From Accumulibacter sp. (GTDB taxonomy: Bacteria; Pseudomonadota; Gammaproteobacteria; Burkholderiales; Rhodocyclaceae): a DNA stretch of 64,000 bases. This document shows, piece by piece, positions 30,140-39,165 of the stretch. Location: positions 1-64,000 of the forward strand of contig JAFLDO010000025.1 in the NCBI GenBank assembly GCA_017302455.1, in the 5' to 3' direction. The notes beneath the pieces are model-generated. The model was not told where the DNA came from and made no database searches. It saw only the letters and a program-made list of their open reading frames with translations. The position numbers and the translations under genes were made by a program. Each line of letters opens with the position of its first letter. Within the stretch, counting starts at the first letter, position 1.

Positions 30140-32077
30140 TCATTCCGGTGTCCCGTTCGTTCGGGATAGCGAAACCGCCGGGCCGGTTACTCCGTCGAAG
30201 CCGAGTTCCACGAGCGCCAGCCACTCTGCTCGCGTCTCCACGCCCTCGGCGAGCACCTGCAGGCCGATGCCGTGGGCAATGCCGCTCAGCCCCTCGAGGA
30301 AAGCGGCGTTGCCCCGGTTGCTGTCGAGTCCGCGGATGAAGCTCGCGTCGACCTTCAGATAATCCAGCCCAAGATCATGCAGCAGCCCGATCTGGCTGAA
30401 CTGATGGCCAAAGTGTTCCAGACCGATGCGGCAACCGGCTGCCTTGAGGCCGCGGCTGAGTTCGCGGAACGCCGCCAGATGCCGGAGTGCGCCATTCTCG
30501 GCGACTTCCAGCCACAGCCGACGCGCCTCGCTCGCATGCGCGCCAAGCATGCCGAGCAGACGTTGCCGGAAGCTCGCGTTGGCGACGGAACTGGCCGAAA
30601 GATTGACGGCCAGTCCCGGCAGGTCGGGCCGCGCCGTCAACTCCTGCAAGCCCAGCGCCACGGCAGCGAGATCGAGGGCCGGGGTCAACCGGAGTCTTTC
30701 GGCCAGAGGCAGGAAGCGGCCAGCGGCCAGCCACTCGCCGTTTTCCTCCGCGAGCAGCCGCAGCGGACACTCGCGGTGCGAAAGGCCGCCGGCGGCATCG
30801 ACCACGGGAAAGGAGACCAGACGCAGCCATTCCCGGTCGACGGCGCGCGTGATCGCCTGTGCCCACTGCTCGGCCGTACGAGGGCCGTGGTCGCCGGCAG
30901 CGATGACGGCCTCCCGGATGGCGTTCACGCCTTCCGCTTCGGCCGCGGCCAGTGCGGCATCGACGCGGGCCAGCAGGGTCTCGAGGTCCGTCGGCCGGCA
31001 ATAGCCGCCGAGGCCGATCGAGACGATCGTCTCGCCTTCGACATAGGGTTTGCCGGCCTCGATGAGCGCCGCGAGGAGAACGTGCGCGGCGGCGTGGGCG
31101 TCGCGTCCGGCGGCGAGCACGATCGCAAAGTCGGCGCCGTTGAGGCGCGCGGCTATGCCCTGGCTGTCCGGATTGGCGAATGTGCCGATGACCTCGGCCG
31201 CCTGCCGCAGGAAAGCGTCGGTGGCGGCGCGACCGAGGCGGCGGTTGATGCCGGCCAGGTCGGCCAGCCGAATCAGCAGCAGCGTGCCTTCGCCGGCGTC
31301 CTCGGCGTCGAGTGTCTGGCGCAGGCGGGCCATGAAGTGGCCACGATTGGCGAGGCCGGTCAGCGGATCGCAGTTCGCTTCCCGGCGCAGAATCTCGAGC
31401 CGGGCAGCCTCCTCCTCGAAGATTGTTCGGAGGCGACCGACCGTGCTGTTCATCGCCAGCGCGAGTCGCCTGAGTTCGGGCACCGTGGGCTCGGCTATCG
31501 TCACGAAACGGCGTTCGCTGATCGCCGTCGCCTGGTCGATCACCGCCTGCAGCGGCGCTTTCAGGCGGCCGAGGATGATCGATCCGAGGAAGCCGCCGAC
31601 CAGACTGGCGAGCGCCAGGGCGCCAGTCGTTTGCCAGACGTTGTCCCACAGCGCACCATAGGCCAGGCGGCTGTCGCTGATCAGGGTCAGCGTACCGACC
31701 TGCTGCCAGCCCTTGCTGATCTGCGCCTGGCCCGGCACGGCGCGAATCGGCAGCCAGCGCGCAAACCACTCCGGCGCATCGAGATCCAGTGGCCCACTGG
31801 CGCGTTCGGCAATCGTCCGTCCTTCGGGATCGACGACGCGGACCAATTCATAATGGCCGCTGTCGAAGAGCGCCGCGACGGTCAACTCGATCATCACCGC
31901 GTCGGGGTTGCTCTGGCTCATCGACAGCGCGAGTGCCGCGGCGTTGTCCGAATTCTTGATCGACAGTTGCGATTCGAGATAGGCCCGCGCACTCAGCATC
32001 GAGGCGATCAGGCTGCCGCCGAAAGCAAGCAGCATGCAGGTGATGATGGCAAGCCAGAACTGGCGATACATGGACAT
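30140..32077 (-). CDS. lapD: LapD, c-di-GMP receptor controlling adhesin cleavage
   Basis: 645 residues. N-terminal membrane helix, periplasmic LapD/MoxY-type domain (about 25-150), second helix, HAMP (about 175-225), then a degenerate GGDEF (RLNGADFAIVL in place of GGDEF) and a degenerate EAL (ECPLRLL in place of EAL). That is the LapD pattern: c-di-GMP is bound by the dead EAL, and the periplasmic domain then sequesters LapG so the adhesin stays attached. Converges with the adhesin gene 6 bp away. Confidence 0.94.
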   Translation of the reverse strand: MSMYRQFWLAIITCMLLAFGGSLIASMLSARAYLESQLSIKNSDNAAALALSMSQSNPDAVMIELTVAALFDSGHYELVRVVDPEGRTIAERASGPLDLDAPEWFARWLPIRAVPGQAQISKGWQQVGTLTLISDSRLAYGALWDNVWQTTGALALASLVGGFLGSIILGRLKAPLQAVIDQATAISERRFVTIAEPTVPELRRLALAMNSTVGRLRTIFEEEAARLEILRREANCDPLTGLANRGHFMARLRQTLDAEDAGEGTLLLIRLADLAGINRRLGRAATDAFLRQAAEVIGTFANPDSQGIAARLNGADFAIVLAAGRDAHAAAHVLLAALIEAGKPYVEGETIVSIGLGGYCRPTDLETLLARVDAALAAAEAEGVNAIREAVIAAGDHGPRTAEQWAQAITRAVDREWLRLVSFPVVDAAGGLSHRECPLRLLAEENGEWLAAGRFLPLAERLRLTPALDLAAVALGLQELTARPDLPGLAVNLSASSVANASFRQRLLGMLGAHASEARRLWLEVAENGALRHLAAFRELSRGLKAAGCRIGLEHFGHQFSQIGLLHDLGLDYLKVDASFIRGLDSNRGNAAFLEGLSGIAHGIGLQVLAEGVETRAEWLALVELGFDGVTGPAVSLSRTNGTPE

Positions 32078-32112
32078 GGTGGTGATCCTCGGTCAATCGT
32101 TCCTGGTCGACG

Positions 32113-32838
32113 CTATTCGAAACCTTCGGCGCGCGCCCGTTGCAGCAGGTCCTGCCAGCGCGAGAGCCGGCCGATGCCGCCGGAACTGGCCTTCAAGGCG
32201 CCGGAGACGCCGGCGAAAATGCCGTCGCTATTGAAACTGAACACCGGCTGCAGGTCGGGGCGCCTCGATGCCGGCTGAATCGCGGTCTGCAGGTTGTCGA
32301 GCACCAGCGGTTCGGCGCTGGGCTGCGCGTAGTAGGCAAGGACCATGTGTGCCTGCTGGACCTCGCCGGCGCCGGTACTCAGCCGCGCCTTCACGTAGAC
32401 CAGGCGCATCCTGGCGACCGGCACGCCGGCCAGGCGCAGGGAGTAGTACTTGGCAATCGCGAAGTCCTCGCAATCACCCCGGCCGCGTCCGATGGTCTCC
32501 AGCGGTGTGGCCCAGTAATCGCTTTGTCGCCAGATGTTCAAGTCATCGTCGAAGACGATATGGCGGTTGAAGAAGTCGTTGATCGCCTGCAGTTTCCTGC
32601 CTTCGTCGAGTGGCTTCGCCGCTGCGACGAGTTGCAGCCAGTCGTCGAGCAGGCCGATTCGCCCCGGCCCGAAGCGTGCCACCAGTTGTTGTTGGAGCGC
32701 CGTCCGGTCGGGCCCGGCAGCGGGGCAGCACAGCGCCAGGAGGAAGAGCATCAAGAGCAGCGGCCGGCAGCATCCGGGAAACGCCTGCGGCAACCTGGCC
32801 GAGCCAGTAAGTAACGAGAGTTGAGCGAGAATCGGCAA
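32113..32838 (-). CDS. lapG: LapG, periplasmic transglutaminase-like cysteine protease
   Basis: About 241 residues. Signal sequence (LLLMLFLLALCCPAAG), then the bacterial transglutaminase-like (DUF920) fold with the catalytic triad visible: Cys in GRGDCEDFAIAKYY, His in AHMVLAYY, Asp in LVLDNLQ. It cleaves the TAAG site of the adhesin when LapD releases it. The TTG at 32838 is the listed start, but TTG at 32793 or the ATG at 32751 could also be used. 35 bp upstream of lapD on the same strand. Confidence 0.92.
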   Translation of the reverse strand: MPILAQLSLLTGSARLPQAFPGCCRPLLLMLFLLALCCPAAGPDRTALQQQLVARFGPGRIGLLDDWLQLVAAAKPLDEGRKLQAINDFFNRHIVFDDDLNIWRQSDYWATPLETIGRGRGDCEDFAIAKYYSLRLAGVPVARMRLVYVKARLSTGAGEVQQAHMVLAYYAQPSAEPLVLDNLQTAIQPASRRPDLQPVFSFNSDGIFAGVSGALKASSGGIGRLSRWQDLLQRARAEGFE

Positions 32839-32898
32839 GGCTGGACGATCTGCGGGCTGGAGTGTGGAGTGGGGGGTGGCGCAAGGCGATGTCCTGAG

Positions 32899-32904
32899 TA
32901 TAAT
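32899..32904 (+). promoter_or_regulatory. -10 box upstream of lapE
   Basis: A perfect TATAAT about 40 bp before the lapE start region, in the divergent gap between lapG and lapE. No good -35 element is seen at normal spacing, so activation may be needed. Confidence 0.45.
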
Positions 32905-32940
32905 GCCGCGACCTATCTACTTGGGATGAGCCTTGTCTTG

Positions 32941-34509
32941 ATGCCCACCAAAAACAGAAACCGCGGAATGGCCCGCCATACGGCTTTGCTGCTGCTGGCC
33001 CTCGGGACGACACCGGTCACCGCCGAAGTCGCTGAACACCTGTCATTGAAGGAGGCGGCGCAGGCGGCCGTCTTGAGAAACCCGGAAGTGCAGGCGCGCT
33101 GGCATGCCTTCCGCGAGACGACGGAGGAGGTCGGCGTCGCCCGGGGCGGCTTCCTGCCGCGGGTGGATGTCTCGGCCGGGATCGGCCGGGAAAGGCTCAC
33201 CCCGCGGAGTGCCGGGGCCGACACGACTTACACGCGCCATGACACGCTGATCAACCTGCGGCAGATGATTTTTGATGGATTTGCCACGTCCAGTGAAGTC
33301 AAGCGGCTCGGCAAGGCCAAGCTGGTCCGCTACTTCGAGTTGCTCGACGCGTCGGAGAACACCGCCCTCGAAGCGGGGCGGGCGTATCTCGACGTGGTGC
33401 GCTATCGTCGCCTCGCCTACCTCGCCGAAGAGAACTATATTCAGCATCAGGCCGCCTACGAGCAACTCAGGCGGCGAGCCGAGTCCGGCGTCGGCAAGCG
33501 GGTCGATGTCGACCAGGCAGCCAGCCGCCTGGCTTTGGCCGACGTCAATCTGACCACCGCGCTGGCCAACCTGCACGACGTCACCGCACGCTACCTGCGC
33601 ATTGTCGGCGAGCAGCCGGCCAAGGTGATGTTTGCGCCTGCCGATCTCGCGACCGCCTTTCCCGAAAAAGCCGATGCGGCCCTGCTGCTGGCCTTGCGCA
33701 ACAACCCGGCCCTGCGCTCGACGATCGAGAACATCGAGGCCTCGCAATATGACCTCGAGGCCCGGCGCGCCGCCTTCAGCCCGCGTGTCGAGCTGATCGC
33801 GCGCAAGGAGAACATCAACAACTACCTCGGTCTGGACGGCTCGCGCGACAACTCGGTGGTCGAAATGCGCCTCTTCTACAACCTCTTCAACGGCGGCTCC
33901 GATATCGCGCGCGACCGCCAGTACCGCGAGCGCAAGAACATTGCGCTCGACCAGCGTGAGAAAGCGTGCCGCGACATTCGCCAGACCTTGTCGATCGCCT
34001 ACCACGACACGGTGCGCCTGGCCGACCAGTTATCCTTCCTCGCCCTCCAGGTCGACCTCGTCGAAAGAACGCGCAACGCCTATCGGGATCAGTTCAACAT
34101 CGGTCAGCGCACGCTGCTCGACCTCCTCAACACCCAGAACGAGTTCTTCGACGCCAGGCGTTCACAGGTCAATGCCGATGTCGACCTGTCGCTCGCCTAC
34201 CTGCGCAGTTATGCGGGAATGGGACGGCTGCTCGAAAAGCTGGGGCTGAAGCGAGCGGAGGCGGAGAGCGCACCCGACGAGAAGGAGATGGCCCCGCTCG
34301 ATCTTGCCCAGCTATGCCCGCCGACGGCGCCGGCCGAGATCTATCCGGATCGCGAGACGCTGGGACGCAAGGCCAGGGAACTCATGGAAGGCTCGTCGAA
34401 CAGCTTCATAGGCGCGCGCAACCTGCCGACGACGGTGGCGCCGCCCGATGCTGCCGCCCGGTCGCTCGTCAACCCCGCGACAGCGATGGAAAGGGAGGGT
34501 GCACGGTGA
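32941..34509 (+). CDS. lapE: TolC-family outer-membrane channel, LapE-like
   Basis: About 522 residues from the ATG at 32941 (ATGs at 32926 and 32968 are also possible; all precede the signal peptide LLLLALGTTPVTAEV). TolC-type organisation with two repeated coiled-coil/beta-barrel halves, including LDASENTALEAGRAYLDVVR and RDQFNIGQRTLLDLLNTQNE. It is the outer-membrane exit duct for the adhesin, located on the far side of the lapD-lapG genes. Its stop overlaps the next gene (GTGA). Confidence 0.9.
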   Translation: MPTKNRNRGMARHTALLLLALGTTPVTAEVAEHLSLKEAAQAAVLRNPEVQARWHAFRETTEEVGVARGGFLPRVDVSAGIGRERLTPRSAGADTTYTRHDTLINLRQMIFDGFATSSEVKRLGKAKLVRYFELLDASENTALEAGRAYLDVVRYRRLAYLAEENYIQHQAAYEQLRRRAESGVGKRVDVDQAASRLALADVNLTTALANLHDVTARYLRIVGEQPAKVMFAPADLATAFPEKADAALLLALRNNPALRSTIENIEASQYDLEARRAAFSPRVELIARKENINNYLGLDGSRDNSVVEMRLFYNLFNGGSDIARDRQYRERKNIALDQREKACRDIRQTLSIAYHDTVRLADQLSFLALQVDLVERTRNAYRDQFNIGQRTLLDLLNTQNEFFDARRSQVNADVDLSLAYLRSYAGMGRLLEKLGLKRAEAESAPDEKEMAPLDLAQLCPPTAPAEIYPDRETLGRKARELMEGSSNSFIGARNLPTTVAPPDAAARSLVNPATAMEREGAR

Positions 34510-35420
34510 TCACAAGCTTGCCACTACGGGCACTGCTGGCCGGCGCCTGTCTGCTGCTGACGACGGGCGGCCTGCATGCGCAGGGCCGGGCCGGTTCGCC
34601 GACGCTCGACAAGATTCGTGCCGCCGAGACCGTGTACCTCGGTTACCGCGAAGGGTCGGCGCCTTTCGCCTATCTGGATCCCGAGCAGAAGGCCATTGGC
34701 TTCTCGCTCGATCTCTGCCGGCATGTCACCGATGCCATCCAGGCGCGCCTGGGCCTGCCCGCGCTGAGCGTGGTGCAGGTGCCGACGACACCGGGTTCGC
34801 GTCAGATCATGCTCGAAGCCGAGACGATCGATCTCGACTGCGGGCCGGTGACCAACACCGAACAGCGGCAGCGCTCGGTAGCCTACAGCGTCACGATCTT
34901 CGTCGCCGGCGTCAAGGCCCTGGTCAGGCAGGATTCGTCCGTTCGCGCGCTCAAGGATCTCAAGGACAAGGTCGTCGTGACCACGGCCGGCACCACGGCG
35001 GAGGCCTACATCAAATCGGCAGCCGTCCGCCAGGGGCTGCTCATCAACTATCGTTTCGGCCGCGATCATGCCGAATCCTTGCGCCTGCTGTTGCGCGGGA
35101 ATGCCGACGTGCTGGTCCTCGACGATGCGCTGCTGGCTGGCCTGCTGTCGAACCTTCCACCAGCCGAACGCGGTCGTCTGATCGTCCTGGCCGACAGCTA
35201 CGGATTCGAACCCTACGGTCTGGCGTTTCGCCGCCAGGATCCCGAGTTCAAGAGGCTCGTTGACGACACCTTGGTCGGCGTGATGCAAAGCGGCGAGTTC
35301 GCGCGCCTCTACGGCAAGTGGTTCACGTCGCCGATCCCGCCTGGCGGCGCCAGTCTTGACATGCCGATGAGCGCGGCCCTCAAACAGCTGATCCTGACGC
35401 CCAACGACAAGGGCCTCTGA
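34506..35420 (+). CDS. periplasmic amino-acid-type substrate-binding protein
   Basis: 304 residues. Signal peptide (LLAGACLLLTTGGLHAQ) and a type II periplasmic binding fold of the SBP_bac_3 family (TVYLGYREGSAPFAYLDPEQ, IGFSLDLCRHVTDAI, LDCGPVTNTEQRQRSVAYS). No ABC permease or ATPase is next to it. The GTG start overlaps the lapE stop, so it is translationally coupled to the adhesin export channel; a sensory rather than transport role is possible. Confidence 0.88.
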   Translation: MITSLPLRALLAGACLLLTTGGLHAQGRAGSPTLDKIRAAETVYLGYREGSAPFAYLDPEQKAIGFSLDLCRHVTDAIQARLGLPALSVVQVPTTPGSRQIMLEAETIDLDCGPVTNTEQRQRSVAYSVTIFVAGVKALVRQDSSVRALKDLKDKVVVTTAGTTAEAYIKSAAVRQGLLINYRFGRDHAESLRLLLRGNADVLVLDDALLAGLLSNLPPAERGRLIVLADSYGFEPYGLAFRRQDPEFKRLVDDTLVGVMQSGEFARLYGKWFTSPIPPGGASLDMPMSAALKQLILTPNDKGL

Positions 35421-35621
35421 GCGCTGCCGGCGCGTCACCGGCGCGCCGGCGATTTCCATTTCCCGCGCAGGGTCGGCATTGCTATCATGCGGGCTGGTCC
35501 ACGGGCATCACGGCCGCCGGTCGGCGGTTTGCCGGGAGACCGACAGGGTCTGCCCGGCACGCCGAGTTGGCGGACCAGGAGGCAGCAGACCGTCGACACA
35601 GCAAGCGGGAGGGCGCAGCCC

Positions 35622-36086
35622 ATGGCAAGTCATCGCGAGAGCCGCGCCATAGCGCGCTCACCGGAACTGCTCTTCGACATCGTCGCCGATGTCGAGCGCT
35701 ACCCCGAGTTCCTGCCACTGATTCGTGACGCAAGGATCATCCGGCGCCATGAAACGGCCTACGAAACCGAACAGAGCCTGGCACTGGGCCTGCTCATGCA
35801 TCGTTTCCGTACGCGTACCGAACTGGAGCGCCCGCACCGTATCGTCGTCGCCTCCGACGATCGATCGTTCTGCCGTTTCGACATCCGCTGGCAGTTTTCG
35901 CCACTCGACAACGACCACTGCCACGTCGATTTCACTCTCGACTGCGAGACGCGCTCGTTCTTTCTGATGCCGATCGTGCAACTGCTGGTCCTGCCGATGG
36001 CCACCAGCATGGTCGCCGCTTTCGAGGCGCGCGCGCACGCGCTGGCTGGCGATGCGGCGTTCCCGGTGACGGGCCGGGAGGAGTAA
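35622..36086 (+). CDS. ratA: RatA/Coq10-type START-domain protein
   Basis: 154 residues of the polyketide-cyclase/START-like Coq10 family (ARSPELLFDIVADVERYPEFLPLIRDARI ... DCETRSFFLMPIVQLLVLPMATSMV). Annotated as RatA toxin in E. coli by name, but the Coq10-like fold suggests ubiquinone binding. Often next to smpB in betaproteobacteria; smpB is not in the 200 bp upstream, which hold no gene. Confidence 0.85.
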   Translation: MASHRESRAIARSPELLFDIVADVERYPEFLPLIRDARIIRRHETAYETEQSLALGLLMHRFRTRTELERPHRIVVASDDRSFCRFDIRWQFSPLDNDHCHVDFTLDCETRSFFLMPIVQLLVLPMATSMVAAFEARAHALAGDAAFPVTGREE

Positions 36087-36231
36087 CCCCCGCGGCGGGC
36101 ACCGCATCTGCTGTTGCGGCGTGCCCACGGCTGACCGCGTTTGCGCGATGGCCGCGGCAAGCGCGGAATTCCAACGGTTTTGTCGCGCCAGCCGGTTAAA
36201 ATGCGAGCCTTCGCGAATCAAGGACAGCGCC

Positions 36232-38079
36232 GTGAGCCAAGAGTCATCAAGCAATGCTGCGAGTTCCTCTGCACTTGCCAGCACCAACTTCATCCGCAAC
36301 ATCATCGAGAGCGAGCTCGCCGCCGGCAAGCACGCGGCGCGCCGCTGGTCCGGCCGTCCCGGTCCGGCCGCCCAGCAGCTGGCCGGGGCCCTCGACCCGG
36401 CGAAGATCCGCACGCGCTTTCCGCCCGAACCCAACGGCTACCTGCACTTTGGCCACGCCAAGTCGATCTGCCTGAACTTCGGGCTGGCGCAGGATTACGG
36501 CGGCCGCTGCCATCTGCGTTTCGACGACACCAATCCCGAGAAGGAGGAGCAGGAATACGTCGATTCGATCGTCGATTCGGTCCGCTGGCTCGGTTTTTCC
36601 TGGGAGGAACCGGCGTCGGAGGCGCTGCCGGAGGGCGAGTGCAACCTCTATTTCGCGTCCAACTACTTCGACTGGATGGTCGAGTTTGCCGAATACCTGA
36701 TCGCCAGCGGCCACGCCTACGTGGAGAGCCAGAGCGCCGAGCAGATGCGTGCCAGTCGCGGCACACTCACCGAAGGCGGCAGCGAGTCGCCGTTTCGCGA
36801 GCGCAGCGTCGAGGAAAACCTGGACCTCTTCAAGCGCATGCAGCGCGGCGAGTTTCCCGACGGTGCGCACGTCCTGCGCGCCAAGATCGACATGGGGTCG
36901 GCGAACATCAACCTGCGCGACCCGGCGATCTACCGCATCCGCCACGCCAGTCACCACAACACTGGCGACCGCTGGTGCGTCTATCCGATGTACACCTACG
37001 CGCATCCGATCGAGGATGCGCTCGAGAACATCACGCACTCGATCTGCACGCTCGAGTTCGCCGACCAGCGCCCCTTCTACGACTGGCTGCTCGAGCGCCT
37101 GGCCGAAGGCGGACTGCTGCAGCGCCCGTTGCCGCAACAGATCGAGTTCTCGCGCCTGAACCTCAGCTACATCGTCCTCTCGAAGCGCAAGCTGATCCAG
37201 CTCGTCGACGAGAAGCACGTTGCCGGCTGGGACGACCCGCGTTTGCCGACGCTGGTCGGCGCGCGCCGCCGCGGCTACCCGGCGGCCGGTTTCCGCCTGT
37301 TTGCCGAACGTATCGGCGTTTCGCGTTCCGATTCGCTGATCGAGTATTCGCTGCTCGAAGACACGATGCGCGAAGTGCTCAACGAATCGGCCGAACGGCG
37401 CATCGCCGTGCTCGATCCGCTGCGGCTGATCATCGACAATTATCCGGCCGGCGAGAGTGAGGACTGCTTCGCGCCCAACCATCCGCTGAAGCCCGAGCTG
37501 GGCAAGCGGGCGATGCCCTTCGGCGGCGAGCTGTGGATCGAACGGGAGGACTTCATGGCCCAGCCAAGCAAGGGCTACCATCGCCTCTACCCCGGCAACA
37601 TGGCGCGCCTGCGCCATGGCTTTGTCGTCAAGTGCACCGGCTTCGACGTCGACGACAGCGGCGTCGTCAGCGCTGTCCACTGCGACTACCTGCCGGATTC
37701 GAAGAGCGGTACGCCGGGCGCCGACACCTACAAGGTCAAGGGGAACCTGCACTGGGTCTCGGCGGCGCATGCCTGCCGCGCCGAAGTGCGCCTCTACGAC
37801 CGCCTGTTCGCCGTTCCCTCGCCGGGCGCCCGGCGCGAAGGCGACCCGGAAGACCTCGAACGCGATTTTCGCGACGACCTCAATCCGCACAGCATGCAAG
37901 TGATCGCGGCCTGGCTCGAACCGGCGCTGAAGAACGCCCGGGCTGAAGAATGCTTCCAGTTCGAACGCCACGGTTACTTCGTCGCCGATCGCATCGATTC
38001 GCGCGCCGGCGCGCCGGTGTTCAATCGGACGGTGACGCTCCGCGACGTCTGGTCGAGCAAGCCCGGGGCGAAGAAGTAA
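36232..38079 (+). CDS. glnS: glutaminyl-tRNA synthetase
   Basis: 615 residues from a GTG at 36232. Class I synthetase: PPEPNGYLHFGHAKS (HIGH-type), the KMSKS-type loop VLSKRKLIQ, and the C-terminal anticodon-binding beta-barrels. The upstream frame to 36121 is not part of the family; a TAAAAT at 36197 may be the -10. It charges tRNA-Gln directly. Confidence 0.97.
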   Translation: MSQESSSNAASSSALASTNFIRNIIESELAAGKHAARRWSGRPGPAAQQLAGALDPAKIRTRFPPEPNGYLHFGHAKSICLNFGLAQDYGGRCHLRFDDTNPEKEEQEYVDSIVDSVRWLGFSWEEPASEALPEGECNLYFASNYFDWMVEFAEYLIASGHAYVESQSAEQMRASRGTLTEGGSESPFRERSVEENLDLFKRMQRGEFPDGAHVLRAKIDMGSANINLRDPAIYRIRHASHHNTGDRWCVYPMYTYAHPIEDALENITHSICTLEFADQRPFYDWLLERLAEGGLLQRPLPQQIEFSRLNLSYIVLSKRKLIQLVDEKHVAGWDDPRLPTLVGARRRGYPAAGFRLFAERIGVSRSDSLIEYSLLEDTMREVLNESAERRIAVLDPLRLIIDNYPAGESEDCFAPNHPLKPELGKRAMPFGGELWIEREDFMAQPSKGYHRLYPGNMARLRHGFVVKCTGFDVDDSGVVSAVHCDYLPDSKSGTPGADTYKVKGNLHWVSAAHACRAEVRLYDRLFAVPSPGARREGDPEDLERDFRDDLNPHSMQVIAAWLEPALKNARAEECFQFERHGYFVADRIDSRAGAPVFNRTVTLRDVWSSKPGAKK

Positions 38080-38095
38080 GCGGCGCGCGCCGCCG

Positions 38096-38449
38096 CTACA
38101 GCAGTTCCAGCACCTTCTCCGGCGGGCGACCGAGCACCGCCCGGTCGCCGCGCACGACGATTGGGCGTTCGATCAGGATCGGGTGCGCGACGAGCGCGTC
38201 CAGCCATTCCTCGTCGCTCAGCGAACGTCCGGCGTAGTGTTCCTTGAATGCCGCCTCGCCGCGGCGCACGAGGTCGGCGGCCGGCATGCCGAGTTTTCCC
38301 AGCAGCTCGCGCAGTTCGTCGCGGCTTGGCGGGGTCTTCAGGTAATCGACGATCTCGGCAGCGACGCCTTTCTCGGCAATCAGTTGGCAGGCAGCGCGGC
38401 TCTTCGAACAGCGGTTGTTGTGATAGATGCGCAGCAGGGTCGGGCTCAT
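38096..38449 (-). CDS. ArsC/Spx-family reductase (YfgD-like)
   Basis: 117 residues. Thioredoxin-fold arsenate-reductase-like family with the single N-terminal Cys in IYHNNRCSKSRAA and the PILIERPIVV segment. The conserved RPxV and GRPPEKV pieces match the glutaredoxin-dependent ArsC group. No arsenic genes are nearby, so the substrate is unclear. It converges with glnS. Confidence 0.88.
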   Translation of the reverse strand: MSPTLLRIYHNNRCSKSRAACQLIAEKGVAAEIVDYLKTPPSRDELRELLGKLGMPAADLVRRGEAAFKEHYAGRSLSDEEWLDALVAHPILIERPIVVRGDRAVLGRPPEKVLELL

Positions 38450-38497
38450 CGGTAATCCTCGGGCAGGGAGTGATCGCAGGAAGGGTCGGCGCGCGGC

Positions 38498-39109
38498 CTA
38501 GCGCCACAGGCTCAACGGCGGATCGGTGATGATCGCACGCAGGATGTCGCTGCGCGAGACGAAACCGACCAGCGCCTGCGTGTCGTTGACGATCGGCACG
38601 CCGTCGACCTGGTGTTCGAGCATCACCCAGGCGATCCGCCGGATGTCGGTGATCGGGTCGGCGCTGACCACCGGCGTCGTCATGACGTCGCTCACCTGCC
38701 TGGCCAACGCATCGCGGACGCGCCCTTCTTCGACATTGAGCACGGTGAGCAGATCGCGCTCGCTGACGATGCCGACCAATCGGTAGGTCGGGTCGAGCAC
38801 CGGTGCCTGGTGAATGCGCCGTTCGAGCAGGATCCGCCACGCCCGCTCGACGGCATCGGTGCTGGTCACCGAGACGATCTGTCGTTGCATGATCTGGTAG
38901 GCGTGATAGAGCGGGCCCCGCTCGGGGTCGCTGCGCAGCATCTCCCGGTAGGCGCTGACGGCTTGCGCCACCGGAACGCTGAAGACCGGTGGCGGTTCAT
39001 CCTGGTCGATGGGCCGCACAGGGGTGCCGCGGTAAACGCCGGCGACTTCCTTGAGGCCTTCGAAGGTGCCTTGGTAGATCGGACCACTCAAGCCATATAC
39101 CGAAAACAC
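38498..39109 (-). CDS. CBS-domain pair protein
   Basis: 203 residues from a GTG at 39109, chosen because GAGGAG lies 6 nt upstream; the TTG at 39130 has no ribosome binding site. Residues 1-75 are unassigned; two CBS domains follow (ISSVTSTDAVERAWRIL-type and VMTTPVVSADPITDIRRIAWV), ending in a GFVSRSDILRAI motif. CBS pairs bind adenine nucleotides. It is probably a cytoplasmic regulator; partner unknown. Confidence 0.85.
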   Translation of the reverse strand: MFSVYGLSGPIYQGTFEGLKEVAGVYRGTPVRPIDQDEPPPVFSVPVAQAVSAYREMLRSDPERGPLYHAYQIMQRQIVSVTSTDAVERAWRILLERRIHQAPVLDPTYRLVGIVSERDLLTVLNVEEGRVRDALARQVSDVMTTPVVSADPITDIRRIAWVMLEHQVDGVPIVNDTQALVGFVSRSDILRAIITDPPLSLWR

Positions 39110-39165
39110 GCTGTTCTCCTCGTTCTGCAAAGTGGCGCCGTGATGGCGATTCCGGTCAATTCATT

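Noticed and set aside
35622-36086. RatA as part of a toxin-antitoxin pair
   Set aside because: No ratB-like antitoxin gene is adjacent in the window, and the Coq10/START fold suggests a quinone-related role.
36247-37971. 574-codon minus-strand ORF opposite glnS
   Set aside because: Antisense of a conserved gene in a high-GC genome; no domain and extreme Arg/Val/Gly composition.
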